This document shows positions 30,871-40,308 of a stretch of 64,000 bases of DNA, in pieces. The DNA is taken from contig NZ_FNON01000001.1 of assembly GCF_900107045.1 (NCBI RefSeq), positions 62,001-126,000 of the forward strand. Reading direction: 5' to 3'. Numbering within the stretch: position 1 is the first letter of the stretch; each line of letters begins with the position of its first letter. Under the pieces are notes generated by a model, which saw only the letters and a list, made by a program, of their open reading frames with translations, was not told where the DNA came from and searched no databases. The position numbers and the translations under genes are program-made. This stretch comes from Amycolatopsis xylanica (GTDB lineage Bacteria; Actinomycetota; Actinomycetes; Mycobacteriales; Pseudonocardiaceae).

Positions 30871-32949
30871 ATGTATCGAGAATGGATCGGCGTTCGTACG
30901 CTCTGGCGGGTGAGCCGAGGTGGAAGGGGGCGCCGCGCGGCGAAGACCCCCGGTGCGTTGATCGTTCTCGCCTGCGCCGCCGTGTTGACCGTGGCGCTCA
31001 CGGGTGCGACGAAACCGTTGTCCGGCTTGGAGTTCGGGCAAGACGGGCATTGGGTGCTGAACGCCGCGGCCGGTCTGGTGTTCCATGTGGACGGCGCCAG
31101 CAAATACGTGGACGCCGCCGCGCCGATACCCGACGCCGACCGAGGCAGCCAGGTCGTCCAGGGCGACACCGGCGGCTACGTGGTCGGCAGCTCGAAGATT
31201 ACGGAGTTCGAGAAGTCTTCGCTCACGCCGGGTGAGACCAAGCCGCTGACCGAACGGCCCGTCGCGCTCGAGGTGACCGGCGGGCCGTATCTGGTCTTCC
31301 GGCAGGCCGGAACCGTGACCAGGCTGGGAAAACCACCCGTCACGGTCCCGGGTGACGGCAAACTCGGCGTTCCGGTGGTCACCCGCGAAGGTTCGCTGTG
31401 GCTGCACCGGATCGACCGGGGCGCGCTGTGTGAGCTGCCCAAGGGCGCCGACCGGGTCGCGTGTCCCGTCGCGGTCCCCAGTGGACACTCCGGCGCGCTC
31501 ACCGTCGCGAACGATCGTCCCTCCTTTGTGGACACCACGGCCGACGCGCTGCGGGAGATCACGCCTGGTGGCCTTGGTGATCCGGTGCCGCTCGGCGTCG
31601 ACCTGCCCAGTGACGTGCTGATCGCGTCGACCGATGTGGGCGGCAAGATCGCGGCGCTCGACCAGCGTGGCAAGCGCCTGTACCTGATGGACAAGACCGG
31701 CGGGAAATCGTTCGAACTCGACGGGAACTACGCCGGGATCGCGTCGTCCGGTTCGGTGGTCGCCTTGGTGGACAAGGACAAGAAGGCACTGGTCACCTAC
31801 GGCGTCGATGGCATCATGCGCGAAGATCGGCCGATTCCCGGCGGCGAGGCGCCCGTCCCGCTGATCAAGGGGGAGGACGGCCGGGTCTATGTGGACAGTG
31901 CAGGCGGCGACCATGTCCTGGTGGTGGACGCCGACGGTGCGGTCAGCCCGGTGCAAGCCACCGGCGTCGGCAAGAACCCGGAGCCGGTCCCGCAGCCTGA
32001 CCCGGCCAAACCTGATCCGGTCAAGCCCGATCCAGGGCCTGAGCCGAAGCCGAAAGACGTCCGTAAGCCGCCCGTGGCGCCGGTCGCACCGGCCAGCCCG
32101 CCGGGTGCGCCGGGCAGGGTCACCGCGACCGCGGGCGACGGCTCGGCGACGGTCAAGTGGTCGGCGGCCAATCCCAACGGCGCGCCCATCACGGGCTACC
32201 GCGTGAGCTGGCCCGGCGGCACGAAGACAGTCGGCGGCGGTGCCCGGAGCGCCACGATCACCGGACTCGAGAACGGGACCTCGTACGTGTTCACGGTCGA
32301 AGCGATCAACCGCGCGGGCACCGGCACCGGGGCCGGTTCCCCTGCCGTGACACCGAGAATCGTGGCCAAGCCGCCCGGTAAGCCCGGCGGGCTTAAGATC
32401 GCGATCAAGACCGGCGACGCCGACGCGAAGGTCAGCTGGACCGCCGCCGCGGCCAACGGCTCGCCGGTCACCGCCTATCACGTCGAGTGGAATCGGCCCG
32501 ACGGCCAGGGCGCCCAGAGCCGCGACCTGCCCGGCGGCACGCGGACGACCACCATCACCGACGTCGGCATCGAGAGCCCGCTGAAGGTGACCGTGACGGC
32601 CGAGAACTCGAACGGTGTCGGGCCTGCCGCGACCGTGACGAAGAGCAAGGGCGACGAGCCCGACGTCAAGCGCTCGGCGGTGGTCTCGCGCGGCAAGGAC
32701 ACCACGGCCGACAAATGCGACCCGCCGGTCTGTGCCTTCATGCACATCGTCCTCAAGGGGTTCACCCCCGGCAAGATCACGATCACCGCGATGACCTCGG
32801 ACCAGGGCACGCACGGCAGCAAGACGTTCACCGTCGGGCCTGACGGGACCTTGACCGTCGACGACTTCTCGATGGGCACGCCGAACCGGGATGTCTGGGT
32901 GATCGCGGACGGGGTCGAGTCGAACCACTACACCTGGCCACCCTCATGA
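30871..32949 (+). CDS. Membrane-anchored fibronectin type III protein
   Basis: A 692-aa surface protein. A basic N-terminus and one membrane helix (GALIVLACAAVLTVALTGA, about 28-46) are followed by an extracellular beta-propeller-like region (about 50-370), a Pro/Asp/Lys linker (PQPDPAKPDPVKPDPGPEP), two fibronectin type III domains (about 410-500 and 505-590) and a C-terminal domain with a Cys pair (DKCDPPVCAF). The start is ATG 30871, immediately after the kinase stop; GTG 30910 (VSRGGRGRR) is an alternative. FN3 proteins of this type commonly precede MoxR, DUF58 and transglutaminase genes in actinobacteria; here MoxR is missing between them. Confidence 0.75.
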   Translation: MYREWIGVRTLWRVSRGGRGRRAAKTPGALIVLACAAVLTVALTGATKPLSGLEFGQDGHWVLNAAAGLVFHVDGASKYVDAAAPIPDADRGSQVVQGDTGGYVVGSSKITEFEKSSLTPGETKPLTERPVALEVTGGPYLVFRQAGTVTRLGKPPVTVPGDGKLGVPVVTREGSLWLHRIDRGALCELPKGADRVACPVAVPSGHSGALTVANDRPSFVDTTADALREITPGGLGDPVPLGVDLPSDVLIASTDVGGKIAALDQRGKRLYLMDKTGGKSFELDGNYAGIASSGSVVALVDKDKKALVTYGVDGIMREDRPIPGGEAPVPLIKGEDGRVYVDSAGGDHVLVVDADGAVSPVQATGVGKNPEPVPQPDPAKPDPVKPDPGPEPKPKDVRKPPVAPVAPASPPGAPGRVTATAGDGSATVKWSAANPNGAPITGYRVSWPGGTKTVGGGARSATITGLENGTSYVFTVEAINRAGTGTGAGSPAVTPRIVAKPPGKPGGLKIAIKTGDADAKVSWTAAAANGSPVTAYHVEWNRPDGQGAQSRDLPGGTRTTTITDVGIESPLKVTVTAENSNGVGPAATVTKSKGDEPDVKRSAVVSRGKDTTADKCDPPVCAFMHIVLKGFTPGKITITAMTSDQGTHGSKTFTVGPDGTLTVDDFSMGTPNRDVWVIADGVESNHYTWPPS

Positions 32950-34100
32950 GGCTCACCCGGCGGGGCTGGGCGGTGGCCGCCGCCATCCCGCTCGCCTACG
33001 GCATCGGGGAATGGGCGGGCTACCCGTTTTTCCGCGCGCTGGCGGGCATCGCGCTCGGCGCGGTGCTCGCGGCCGTGCTCACCACGGTCCGGCGGCCGGA
33101 CGTGACGGTCCGGCGTGAGCTCGAACCCGATCACGTCGAGCGGGGCACGCCCGCGCTGGCCCGGCTGCTCGTGAGCAACAACGGCGACCGGCGGCAACCC
33201 GGCTTCACCGCGCGCGAACGGGTCGAGCGCGGCGAGTCCGTGACGGTCGCCGTCCGCCCGCTCTCGCCGGGGGAAGAGGCGCCGTACCACTACGAGCTGC
33301 CCACCAGCGCGCGCGGCAAGCTGACCGTCGGCCCGCTCGTGCTCGAACGCTCCGACCCGTTCGGCCTGCTCCGGCGTCCGCTCCCGGCCGGTGACACGGC
33401 GACGCTCTGGGTGCGCCCGAAAGCACGGGCCGCGCGCGCCTGGTCGGGCGGCCATCCGCGACACCATCACGAGGGCCACACCACGGACGACGCGCTGCGC
33501 GGATCGGCCGATCTGCGGGACGTGCGGCCGTACGTGCTCGGCGACGAGGTGCGGCAGCTGCATTGGAAGGCGACCGCTCGGACGGGTCAGCTCATGGTCC
33601 GCGACTACGTCGATCCGGAGCAGCCGCGGTTCACCCTGATGCTGGACACCCGGCCGAAAGTGTTGTCGGACAAGGAATTCGAGGAAGCCGTCGAGGTGGC
33701 GGCCTCGCTGGTCACAGCGTCCACAATGGCCGGTCATCGCTGCCGGATGCTCACCTCGGCCGGGCGTGATCTGCCGACTTCCGGCGGCGCGCACGCGGCG
33801 CGGCAGCTGCTCGACGTGCTGTGCGAGGTCCAGCAGGCGCCGGGCGTGCTGGCGCTGCCCAAGTCGGGGTCGGAGGGTGGCTGCCTGGTCGTCGTCACCG
33901 GACGGCTGCGTGCGCCGGATCTGCGTGAACTCGCCGCGCTGCGGCCGAGGTTCGCGTCGATGGTCCTGCTCGGTGTCGGCACGCACGGCCTGGGCATGCA
34001 AGGACTCGGCGTGCACGGCGTCGACGGGGTGCCGGGTGCGCGCGCGATCAGCGCGGCCGACGCGGGGGAGGCGGTGCGGCGGTGGAACGCGATCGCGTGA
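32946..34100 (+). CDS. DUF58 membrane protein
   Basis: A 384-aa protein with two N-terminal membrane segments (AVAAAIPLAYGIGEWAGYPFF, ALAGIALGAVLAAVLTTV) and the DUF58 core (LRDVRPYVLGDEVRQLHWKATARTGQLMVRDYVDPEQP, about 195-235), which leads into a von Willebrand A-like fold (FTLMLDTRP). DUF58 proteins work with MoxR ATPases and transglutaminase-like proteins, probably in assembly of envelope proteins. The gene overlaps the FN3 gene (ATGA) and its successor. Confidence 0.85.
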   Translation: MRLTRRGWAVAAAIPLAYGIGEWAGYPFFRALAGIALGAVLAAVLTTVRRPDVTVRRELEPDHVERGTPALARLLVSNNGDRRQPGFTARERVERGESVTVAVRPLSPGEEAPYHYELPTSARGKLTVGPLVLERSDPFGLLRRPLPAGDTATLWVRPKARAARAWSGGHPRHHHEGHTTDDALRGSADLRDVRPYVLGDEVRQLHWKATARTGQLMVRDYVDPEQPRFTLMLDTRPKVLSDKEFEEAVEVAASLVTASTMAGHRCRMLTSAGRDLPTSGGAHAARQLLDVLCEVQQAPGVLALPKSGSEGGCLVVVTGRLRAPDLRELAALRPRFASMVLLGVGTHGLGMQGLGVHGVDGVPGARAISAADAGEAVRRWNAIA

Positions 34101-36139
34101 GGGTGGCGTGCGTGCTCGCCGCCGCCGCGGGCGCCGGGCTGCTGTTCGGCCCGGTTTTCGGGATCGCCGCGCTGATACTGCCGGTGGCCGCGGTCGTCTT
34201 GGCGGCCTTCGGTGCGGTCGAGCTGAGCAGGCGGGTGCCCGCGCTCACGGTGTGGCGGCCGGTGCTGGTGCTGGCGGGTGGCCTGCTCGCGGTGATCGAA
34301 ACGGCGCTGGCGCGCACGACGCTCGCCGGCCTGCCGACGGGTTCGACGCTGCGCGCGCTCGCCGACGGCGTGACGCGGTCGTGGCAGCTGACGTTGCAGT
34401 CGACCTGGCCGATGCGGCCGGACCTGATGGTCTTCGTGCCGCTGGCGGTGCTGCTCGCCTGCGTGCTCGGCGTCGAGCTGCTGCACTGGGTGCGCGCGCC
34501 GCTGGTCGCGTTGCTGCCGAGCCTGGCCGTCGCCGGGTTGAGCCAGGCGTACAGCGCGCTGACCGGCCCTGTGGCGGTGGCGGCCGCGCTGTGGTTCGCC
34601 GTGCTGGCGGGCATGCTGAGCTGGACGGGCAGGCGGATGGTGCTGCCCGCCGTGGCGCTGTGCGTGCTGGGCGCCGTCGCGGTGGCCGTCGCCGATCCGG
34701 CCGGCAGACAGGCGTACTCGCTGCGTGAGACGGCGCCAGTGGACACGACGCCGGTGACCGGCCCGCTGTCCGGGATCGCCGCCAGGCTGGCGAATCCGGC
34801 GGTCCCGGTGTTCAGCTACCGGGCCGGCACGCGCGTCAACCGCTGGTCCTTGGCCGTGCTGGACCGGTTCGATGGCGTCAACTGGTCGTCCGGCGGCGTC
34901 CTGAGGCGGCTGGGCACCGAGCTGACGCCGCACGTCAGCGTGCCGACGACCGCGCGCACCGCGACGGTCAAGGTCGACGGCCAGACCGGGCCCTGGCTGC
35001 CGAGCCAGGCCTGGCCCGCAACGGTCACCGGCGTCGAGCCGCTGGTCGACGAGGACCGCGGCTCGCTCGTGAACCCCGTGCCCGGCCGCGCGGAGTACAC
35101 GATCACCTGGCGCGAGCCGGAAGCCTCGTCGCTCATCGACCAGCCCATCGACCCCGGCGCGCCCGGCGGTCTCGGCTCGGTCGGCGAAGTGCCGCCCGGC
35201 ATCGCGGACCTGGCGGAGCGCGCGGTCGGCGGAGTGCGGCCGTCGTTCCAGGCCGCGCTGGCGCTGGAACGCTTCCTCAGCACGAACTACCAGGTCGCGA
35301 AGGAGCCGGGCCTCCCGACCGGTCACGGCTGGCCGCAGCTGCGGCGGTTCCTGCTCGACGAGCGGCGCGGCACCAGCGAGCAGTTCGCCGCCGCGTACGT
35401 CGCGCTCGCGCGGATCAAGGGCATCCCGGCCAGGCTGGTCGTCGGCTATCGCGCGCCCGCGTCGCCCTCGGCGGACGGGACGTTCGTGGTGCGCGGCGGC
35501 GACATCCTCGCCTGGCCGGAGGTCGCGGTGCGTGGCGTCGGCTGGGTCCCGCTCGACCCGACCAGCAGCGCCCAGTCCGGCGGCGCGGGCGGTCTCGCGG
35601 CGGCGGCCGCGGCGGCCAGGACCGAGCTGCCGCCGCCCGACCAGCTCAAAGACCCGGTGGCGCCTCCCGGCGAACCGGCGGACGAGCTGCCCGACGCCGC
35701 GTGGAACTGGCCGGTGACGCTCGCAGCAGGCGCCGCTGGGCTCGGTGGGCTCCTGCTCGTGTGGCTGCTCGGCGTCCCGCTGGCGACCGCGTTCCGCGCG
35801 GGCAGACGCCGCCGCCGGACCGGCGCGGCCGCCGTGCTGGGCGCGTGGGCGGAGGCACGCGACCGGCTGCGCGCGCACGGCGTGCCGACCACGGCCGGGA
35901 TGACCGTCCGCGACCTCGCGGGCTCCGCCGGTTCTTTGACCGATCCGTCCACAGTAGACGGCCTGGCCACGCTGGCGGTGACCGTCGATGCCGCGCTGTG
36001 GTCGGGTATTCCGGCGACGCAAGCGCTTGCGGACGAGGCGTGGTCCGCGGTCGGGACCGTCCGCAAAGGACTGTCACGCCGTCCGATCCGGGCCAGGCTG
36101 CGCGCCGCCGTCGACGCCCGAGTCCTGCTCCGCCCCTGA
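34097..36139 (+). CDS. TgpA-like transglutaminase-fold membrane protein, active-site residues replaced
   Basis: About 680 aa with an N-terminal block of five or six membrane helices (about 1-215), a large extracytoplasmic transglutaminase-like domain, another membrane helix (VTLAAGAAGLGGLLLVWLLGVPLATAF, about 540-565) and a C-terminal cytoplasmic domain. In the transglutaminase core the segment that normally holds the catalytic Cys reads RRGTSEQFAAA (Ser at about 427-432), and the His segment reads LAWPEV rather than HAWPEV. Both nucleophile and His thus appear absent, so peptide cross-linking activity is doubtful. The start is GTG 34097 (GTGA overlap with DUF58) or GTG 34082. The stop codon lies inside a family A hairpin. 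Confidence 0.82.
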   Translation: MRVACVLAAAAGAGLLFGPVFGIAALILPVAAVVLAAFGAVELSRRVPALTVWRPVLVLAGGLLAVIETALARTTLAGLPTGSTLRALADGVTRSWQLTLQSTWPMRPDLMVFVPLAVLLACVLGVELLHWVRAPLVALLPSLAVAGLSQAYSALTGPVAVAAALWFAVLAGMLSWTGRRMVLPAVALCVLGAVAVAVADPAGRQAYSLRETAPVDTTPVTGPLSGIAARLANPAVPVFSYRAGTRVNRWSLAVLDRFDGVNWSSGGVLRRLGTELTPHVSVPTTARTATVKVDGQTGPWLPSQAWPATVTGVEPLVDEDRGSLVNPVPGRAEYTITWREPEASSLIDQPIDPGAPGGLGSVGEVPPGIADLAERAVGGVRPSFQAALALERFLSTNYQVAKEPGLPTGHGWPQLRRFLLDERRGTSEQFAAAYVALARIKGIPARLVVGYRAPASPSADGTFVVRGGDILAWPEVAVRGVGWVPLDPTSSAQSGGAGGLAAAAAAARTELPPPDQLKDPVAPPGEPADELPDAAWNWPVTLAAGAAGLGGLLLVWLLGVPLATAFRAGRRRRRTGAAAVLGAWAEARDRLRAHGVPTTAGMTVRDLAGSAGSLTDPSTVDGLATLAVTVDAALWSGIPATQALADEAWSAVGTVRKGLSRRPIRARLRAAVDARVLLRP

Positions 36140-36196
36140 GGGTCGTGAGTGGTATGGCCGGTTCTAACCGGCCGCAACACTCACGACCCTCAGGGG
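36133..36196. repeat. Family A palindrome, copy 4, containing both stop codons of converging genes
   Basis: CCCCTGAGGGTCGTGAGTG (36133-36151) pairs perfectly with 36178-36196 around inner arms GGCCGGTT / AACCGGCC. The TGA of the transglutaminase-like gene (36137-36139) and the TGA of the reverse-strand kinase-like gene (36190-36192) occupy mirror positions in the stem. It is very likely a shared terminator. Confidence 0.85.
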
Positions 36197-37392
36197 CGGC
36201 ACTCGGCTCCGCGCAGCGGCTGGGGTTTGCTCGTGAGCGTGCCCGTCGGGTCGGTGGCCTGGAGCTGGAAGCAGTACTTCCGGCCCGGTTCGACCGGAAT
36301 GGTCAGTGAGCGCTTGAAGTCCGCCTTCTCGATGCGCAGCTTGTCCTCGCCCTCGATCAGCACCGAGAAGTAGAAGCCGTCCGGCGCGCGCCAGCTCAGC
36401 TCGACGAAGTCGTCGTGGTCGATCGGCGGGTTCAGCTCCAGCAGGATGGGCGGGCTGGTCGTGGGTGGCGGCGGCGTGGGCGACGGCGGGGGAGCGTCGC
36501 CGAACAGCAGCAACCTGGCCAGCACCAGCGCCGCGACACCGCCCGCGATCGCGAGCGCCGAGACATGGCGAGCCCGCAGCCGCCGGGGATCCACAGAGGA
36601 CGGTCCGATCTCGACGATCGGTTCGCCCAGTAGCGCGGGATCCAGGGTGGCCTCGCCGCCCGCCAGCAGATCGGCGGCCTCGCTGATGCTGGGACGGCGC
36701 GACGGATCCTTCGCGAGCAGGCCGTCGATGAAGGTGACCAGCTTGGTGGGCACGTCCGGGCGTTCGATCGGCGGCGCGGGTTCGCCGAGCACCCGCAGGA
36801 TCCGGGCGCCCGGCCGTTCACCGATCACGGCAGGGAACGGCGAGGAGCCGGTGAGCGCGAAGTAGAGCACGGCGCCGAGCCCGTAGAGGTCCGACCGCTC
36901 GTCCCTGAGGCCCGTGCGCAAGGTTTCGGGCGCCGCGTAGTCCACAGTGGAATCCGCGAAGCGGTGCCGCAGCGCCAGCCCGAAGTCGGCGACCACCGGC
37001 TCGCCGGTGGTGCGCAGCAGGACGTTGTTCGGGCTCAGCCCGCCGTGCACGACACCGGCCCGGTGCGCGGCGGCCAGCGCGGTCGTCACGGCGCCGCCGA
37101 CCGCGAGCGTGTCTTCGGCCGAGAGCCCGCCTACTTCGCCGACCAGGCCGGTGAGCGACTGCGCGCAGCGCGCCATGAGCAGGGCGATGCGGCCATCCGG
37201 TAACTCCTGGATGTCCTCTATGTGCAGTATCGACGGCACGTGGCGCAGTTTCGAGCGCTCGTGGTCGAAGGCGGCCCGTGTTTCCCGGTCGAGCGAGCCG
37301 GGAAACACCTTGATGGCGAGTCCGTCGCCGCCGGTGTAGACGGACGCGGCGGGGCCCTCGCCGAGAAGAACCAGGTCAGCAGGTGTGGTCAT
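36190..37392 (-). CDS. PknB-type Ser/Thr protein pseudokinase with extracytoplasmic domain
   Basis: A 400-aa membrane protein. The kinase-like domain (1-265) keeps the glycine loop (GEGPAASVY), the ATP Lys28 (LAIKVF), a possible Glu45 and DFG at 136-138. The catalytic loop reads [11 protein letters not shown] in place of HRDLKPxNxxL, so the catalytic Asp is Gly118 and the loop Lys is Ser120. A membrane helix ([22 protein letters not shown], about 283-304), a Pro linker and a short beta-sandwich domain with two Cys follow. It probably binds nucleotide but does not phosphorylate. It may act as a scaffold, perhaps for the divergent transporter genes or the converging DUF58/transglutaminase set. 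Confidence 0.78.
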   Translation of the reverse strand: MTTPADLVLLGEGPAASVYTGGDGLAIKVFPGSLDRETRAAFDHERSKLRHVPSILHIEDIQELPDGRIALLMARCAQSLTGLVGEVGGLSAEDTLAVGGAVTTALAAAHRAGVVHGGLSPNNVLLRTTGEPVVADFGLALRHRFADSTVDYAAPETLRTGLRDERSDLYGLGAVLYFALTGSSPFPAVIGERPGARILRVLGEPAPPIERPDVPTKLVTFIDGLLAKDPSRRPSISEAADLLAGGEATLDPALLGEPIVEIGPSSVDPRRLRARHVSALAIAGGVAALVLARLLLFGDAPPPSPTPPPPTTSPPILLELNPPIDHDDFVELSWRAPDGFYFSVLIEGEDKLRIEKADFKRSLTIPVEPGRKYCFQLQATDPTGTLTSKPQPLRGAECRP

Positions 37393-37501
37393 GGCACGGG
37401 GGACGCTAGTGTGCCGCGCCCGGGACCCGTCCCGGACGGACGCGGCGAGCGCGATCGGGCATGCTTACCGCCGTGCGCGATCATCGAGGGGAAGAGGCGG
37501 C

Positions 37502-39487
37502 ATGAGCACCCAACCTGAACTGGCGGTCCCGGCGCGGGTGGACAGCCCCGTCACACCGCACGCACCACAGGGCAAGCTGGCGCGCTGGCTGCTGCAGCAC
37601 CGGGTCCAGCCCGTCGGCGGCGCGGGGACCGACGAAGGCCACGGCAAGCCCGAGGCCTGGTGGAAGGTCATGTGCCTGACCGGCGTCGACTACTTCTCCA
37701 CATTGTCCTATCTGCCCGGTATCGCCGCGCTGGCCGCCGGCGCGCTGTCACCGCTGGCGACGTTGCTGATCGTCGCGCTGACGTTGTTCGGCATGCTGCC
37801 GATGTACTGGCGCGTCGCGAAGGAAAGCCCGCACGGCCAAGGCTCGGTCGCCATGCTCGAGGACCTGCTGCCGTTCTGGCGCGGCAAGATCTTCGTGCTG
37901 GTGCTGCTCGGGTTCGTCGCCACCTCGTGGATCATCACGATCACGCTGTCCGCGGCCGACGCGTCGGTGCACGCGCTGGAGAACCCGCACATCCCCGGGT
38001 TCCTGCACGGGCAGGAGGTGATCGTCACCATCGTGCTGCTGCTGATACTCGGCGGGGTGTTCCTGATGGGCTTCAGCGAGGCCGTCGGCGTGGCGATCCC
38101 GCTGGTCGCGGTGTTCCTGGTGCTCAACGCGGTGGTCGCGGTCGGCGGTGTGATCGAGGTGTTCGCCAAGGACGGCGCGCTGCAGTCGTGGCTCGACGCG
38201 CTGACCTCGGGCGGCGGCGGGTTCGGGGGAGTGGTCGGCCCGGCGATCCTCGCGTTCCCGTTGCTGGTGCTCGGTTTGTCCGGATTCGAGACCGGCGTGA
38301 GCATGATGCCGCTGATCGCGTCCGACGGGAAGAGCCCCGAGGAGCGGATGGCGAACCGCGTCCGCAACACGCGCAGGCTGCTCACCACCGCCGCGCTGAT
38401 CATGTCGGTCTACCTGGTGGCGACCAGCTTCATCACCACCGTGCTGGTGCCGAAGGAGAAGTTCGCGCCCGGCGGCGAGGCCAACGGCCGCGCGCTCGCC
38501 TATGTCGCGCACCAGCTGTTCGGCGAGTGGTTCGGCACCGCGTACGACATCAGCAGCATCCTGATCCTGTGGTTCGCAGGCGCGTCGGCGATGGCCGGGC
38601 TGATCAACATCGTGCCCCGGTACCTGCCGTCCTACGGCATGGCGCCGGAATGGGGCCGCGCCGTCCGGCCGGTCGTGCTCGTGTACACGCTGATCTGTGT
38701 CGTGCTGACGCTGATCTTCCAGGCCGACGTGGACGCGCAGGCCGGCGCGTACGCCACCGGGATCCTGGCGATGATGGTGTCCGGCTCGGTCGCCGTGACC
38801 ATCTCGGCCGTGCGGTCACGGCAGCGCCGCGCGTCGATCGGCTTCAGCGTGCTGACGCTGATCCTGGTCTACGCGCTGGTGGCCAACGTGATCGAGAAGC
38901 CGGACGGCATCACCATCTCGGCGTTCTTCATCCTCGGCATCGTGGTGATCTCGCTGATCTCCCGGGTCACGCGCACGACCGAGCTGCGTGTCGAGCACAT
39001 CGAGTTCGACGAGGCCGCGCGCCGGTTCATCACCGACTCGATCGCGCACGACGGCGCGCTGACGATCATCGCCAACCGCCGCCAGGCGGGCGATGTCGCC
39101 GAGTACACCGCCAAGGAGGCCGAGCAGCGCGCCATGAACCCGGTGTCCGACGCGGCGGACATCCTGTTCCTCGAGATCGACGTGGTCGACCCGTCGGAGT
39201 TCAGTGATGTGCTGCGGGTGACCGGCGTCGAGATCGGCGACTTCCGCATCCTGCGTGCCGAAAGCCCCGCGGCGCCCAACGCGATCGCCGCGATCCTGCT
39301 CGCGCTGCGCGACGCGACCGGCGTCAAACCCCAGTGCCACTTCGAATGGAGTGAGGGCAGCCCGCTCGGGCACCTGTTCCGCTACCTGATCCTCGGCCGC
39401 GGTGACACCCCGCCGGTGGTCCGCGAGATCCTCCGCACCAGCGAACCGGATCCGGCACGCAGGCCCGGCATCCACGTCGGCGGCTGA
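37502..39487 (+). CDS. APC-superfamily permease with C-terminal cytoplasmic domain
   Basis: A 661-aa protein; ATG 37502 ([14 protein letters not shown]) follows GGGGAAGAGG. About 12 membrane helices (residues about 60-500) carry the amino acid/polyamine/organocation fold, starting [29 protein letters not shown] hydrophilic tail of about 160 residues ([17 protein letters not shown]...) may be regulatory. The substrate cannot be told from sequence. It lies one nucleotide upstream of a ZIP-type metal transporter gene, implying joint expression. Confidence 0.78.
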   Translation: MSTQPELAVPARVDSPVTPHAPQGKLARWLLQHRVQPVGGAGTDEGHGKPEAWWKVMCLTGVDYFSTLSYLPGIAALAAGALSPLATLLIVALTLFGMLPMYWRVAKESPHGQGSVAMLEDLLPFWRGKIFVLVLLGFVATSWIITITLSAADASVHALENPHIPGFLHGQEVIVTIVLLLILGGVFLMGFSEAVGVAIPLVAVFLVLNAVVAVGGVIEVFAKDGALQSWLDALTSGGGGFGGVVGPAILAFPLLVLGLSGFETGVSMMPLIASDGKSPEERMANRVRNTRRLLTTAALIMSVYLVATSFITTVLVPKEKFAPGGEANGRALAYVAHQLFGEWFGTAYDISSILILWFAGASAMAGLINIVPRYLPSYGMAPEWGRAVRPVVLVYTLICVVLTLIFQADVDAQAGAYATGILAMMVSGSVAVTISAVRSRQRRASIGFSVLTLILVYALVANVIEKPDGITISAFFILGIVVISLISRVTRTTELRVEHIEFDEAARRFITDSIAHDGALTIIANRRQAGDVAEYTAKEAEQRAMNPVSDAADILFLEIDVVDPSEFSDVLRVTGVEIGDFRILRAESPAAPNAIAAILLALRDATGVKPQCHFEWSEGSPLGHLFRYLILGRGDTPPVVREILRTSEPDPARRPGIHVGG

Positions 39488-39488
39488 G

Positions 39489-40238
39489 ATGCCGAAGTGG
39501 CTGGAAGCGGGCTGGTGGGGCCTCGTCGGCGGGGCCGCGCTGGTCGCGGGCGCCGGCATCGCCTGGTTCGTCCGCGTGCCCCGCTGGCTGGTCGCCGCGG
39601 TGATGGCGTTCGGCGCCGGGGTGCTCATCTCGGCGCTGTCGTTCGGGTTGATGGACGAGGCCGAGCGCACCGGCGGCCTCCTCCCGACCGCTCTGGGTTT
39701 CTTAGGCGGAGCGGGCGCGTACGTGCTTGCCGACGCCCTGCTGTCTCGTAAAGGCGCGAAGGATCGCAAGCGCTCGGGCGATCAGCAGACACGCGAAGCC
39801 GATATGGCGGGTAGTGGGACGGCGATCGCGATCGGCGCTCTGCTCGACGGGGTGCCGGAGTCCGTCGTACTGGGGGTTTCGCTGCTGGACGGCGGAACCG
39901 TCGGGGTCGCGATGCTCGCGGCGGTGTTCATCTCGAACCTGCCGGAAGGGCTTTCGAGCGCCGCCGGGATGAAGCAGGCCGGACGGAGCGCGCGGTATGT
40001 CTTCGGGGTCTGGATCGGTATCGCGGTCGCGTCGGGCCTGGCTTCGACGGTCGGGTATCTGGGGCTGCGCGGCGCTTCGCCCGCGACGATCGCGGTCATC
40101 ACGGCCATCGCGGCTGGCGCGATCCTGGCGATGATCGCGGACACGATGATCCCCGAAGCCTTCGAGCGCACCCAGATCTTCACCGGCCTGATCACCGTGC
40201 TCGGCTTCCTGACGGCGTTCACCATCGACCGGCTTTGA
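39489..40238 (+). CDS. ZIP-family metal transporter
   Basis: A 249-aa integral membrane protein with seven or eight helices and a hydrophilic, charged loop (SRKGAKDRKRSGDQQTREAD) typical of the ZIP cytoplasmic loop. The conserved helices appear as ALLDGVPESVVLG and SNLPEGLSSAAGM. The His residues that often bind metal at these positions are replaced by Asp and Ser/Asn, as in some divergent ZIP proteins, so the ion is uncertain. The start is 1 nt after the permease stop. Confidence 0.8.
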   Translation: MPKWLEAGWWGLVGGAALVAGAGIAWFVRVPRWLVAAVMAFGAGVLISALSFGLMDEAERTGGLLPTALGFLGGAGAYVLADALLSRKGAKDRKRSGDQQTREADMAGSGTAIAIGALLDGVPESVVLGVSLLDGGTVGVAMLAAVFISNLPEGLSSAAGMKQAGRSARYVFGVWIGIAVASGLASTVGYLGLRGASPATIAVITAIAAGAILAMIADTMIPEAFERTQIFTGLITVLGFLTAFTIDRL

Positions 40239-40243
40239 GGCAG

Positions 40244-40304
40244 CCCGGGATAAAGCGGGCTTTATCCCGGGGAAAGCACCCGGGATAAAGCCCGCTTTAT
40301 CCCG
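40244..40304. repeat. Family B palindrome pair, copy 3
   Basis: This is nearly identical to the block at 4914-4973: two GGGATAAAGC / GCTTTATCCC palindromes joined by GGGGAAAGCACCC. It lies between converging ZIP and ABC-F genes, where it probably terminates both. Confidence 0.82.
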
Positions 40305-40308
40305 ACCC

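Noticed and set aside
30079..32928. Open frame of 949 codons antisense to the kinase and FN3 genes
   Set aside because: Compositional shadow; the sense strand encodes recognisable kinase and FN3 domains.
33734..36022. Open frame of 762 codons antisense to the transglutaminase-like gene
   Set aside because: Repetitive Arg/Gln/Gly composition, typical of a high-GC complementary frame.
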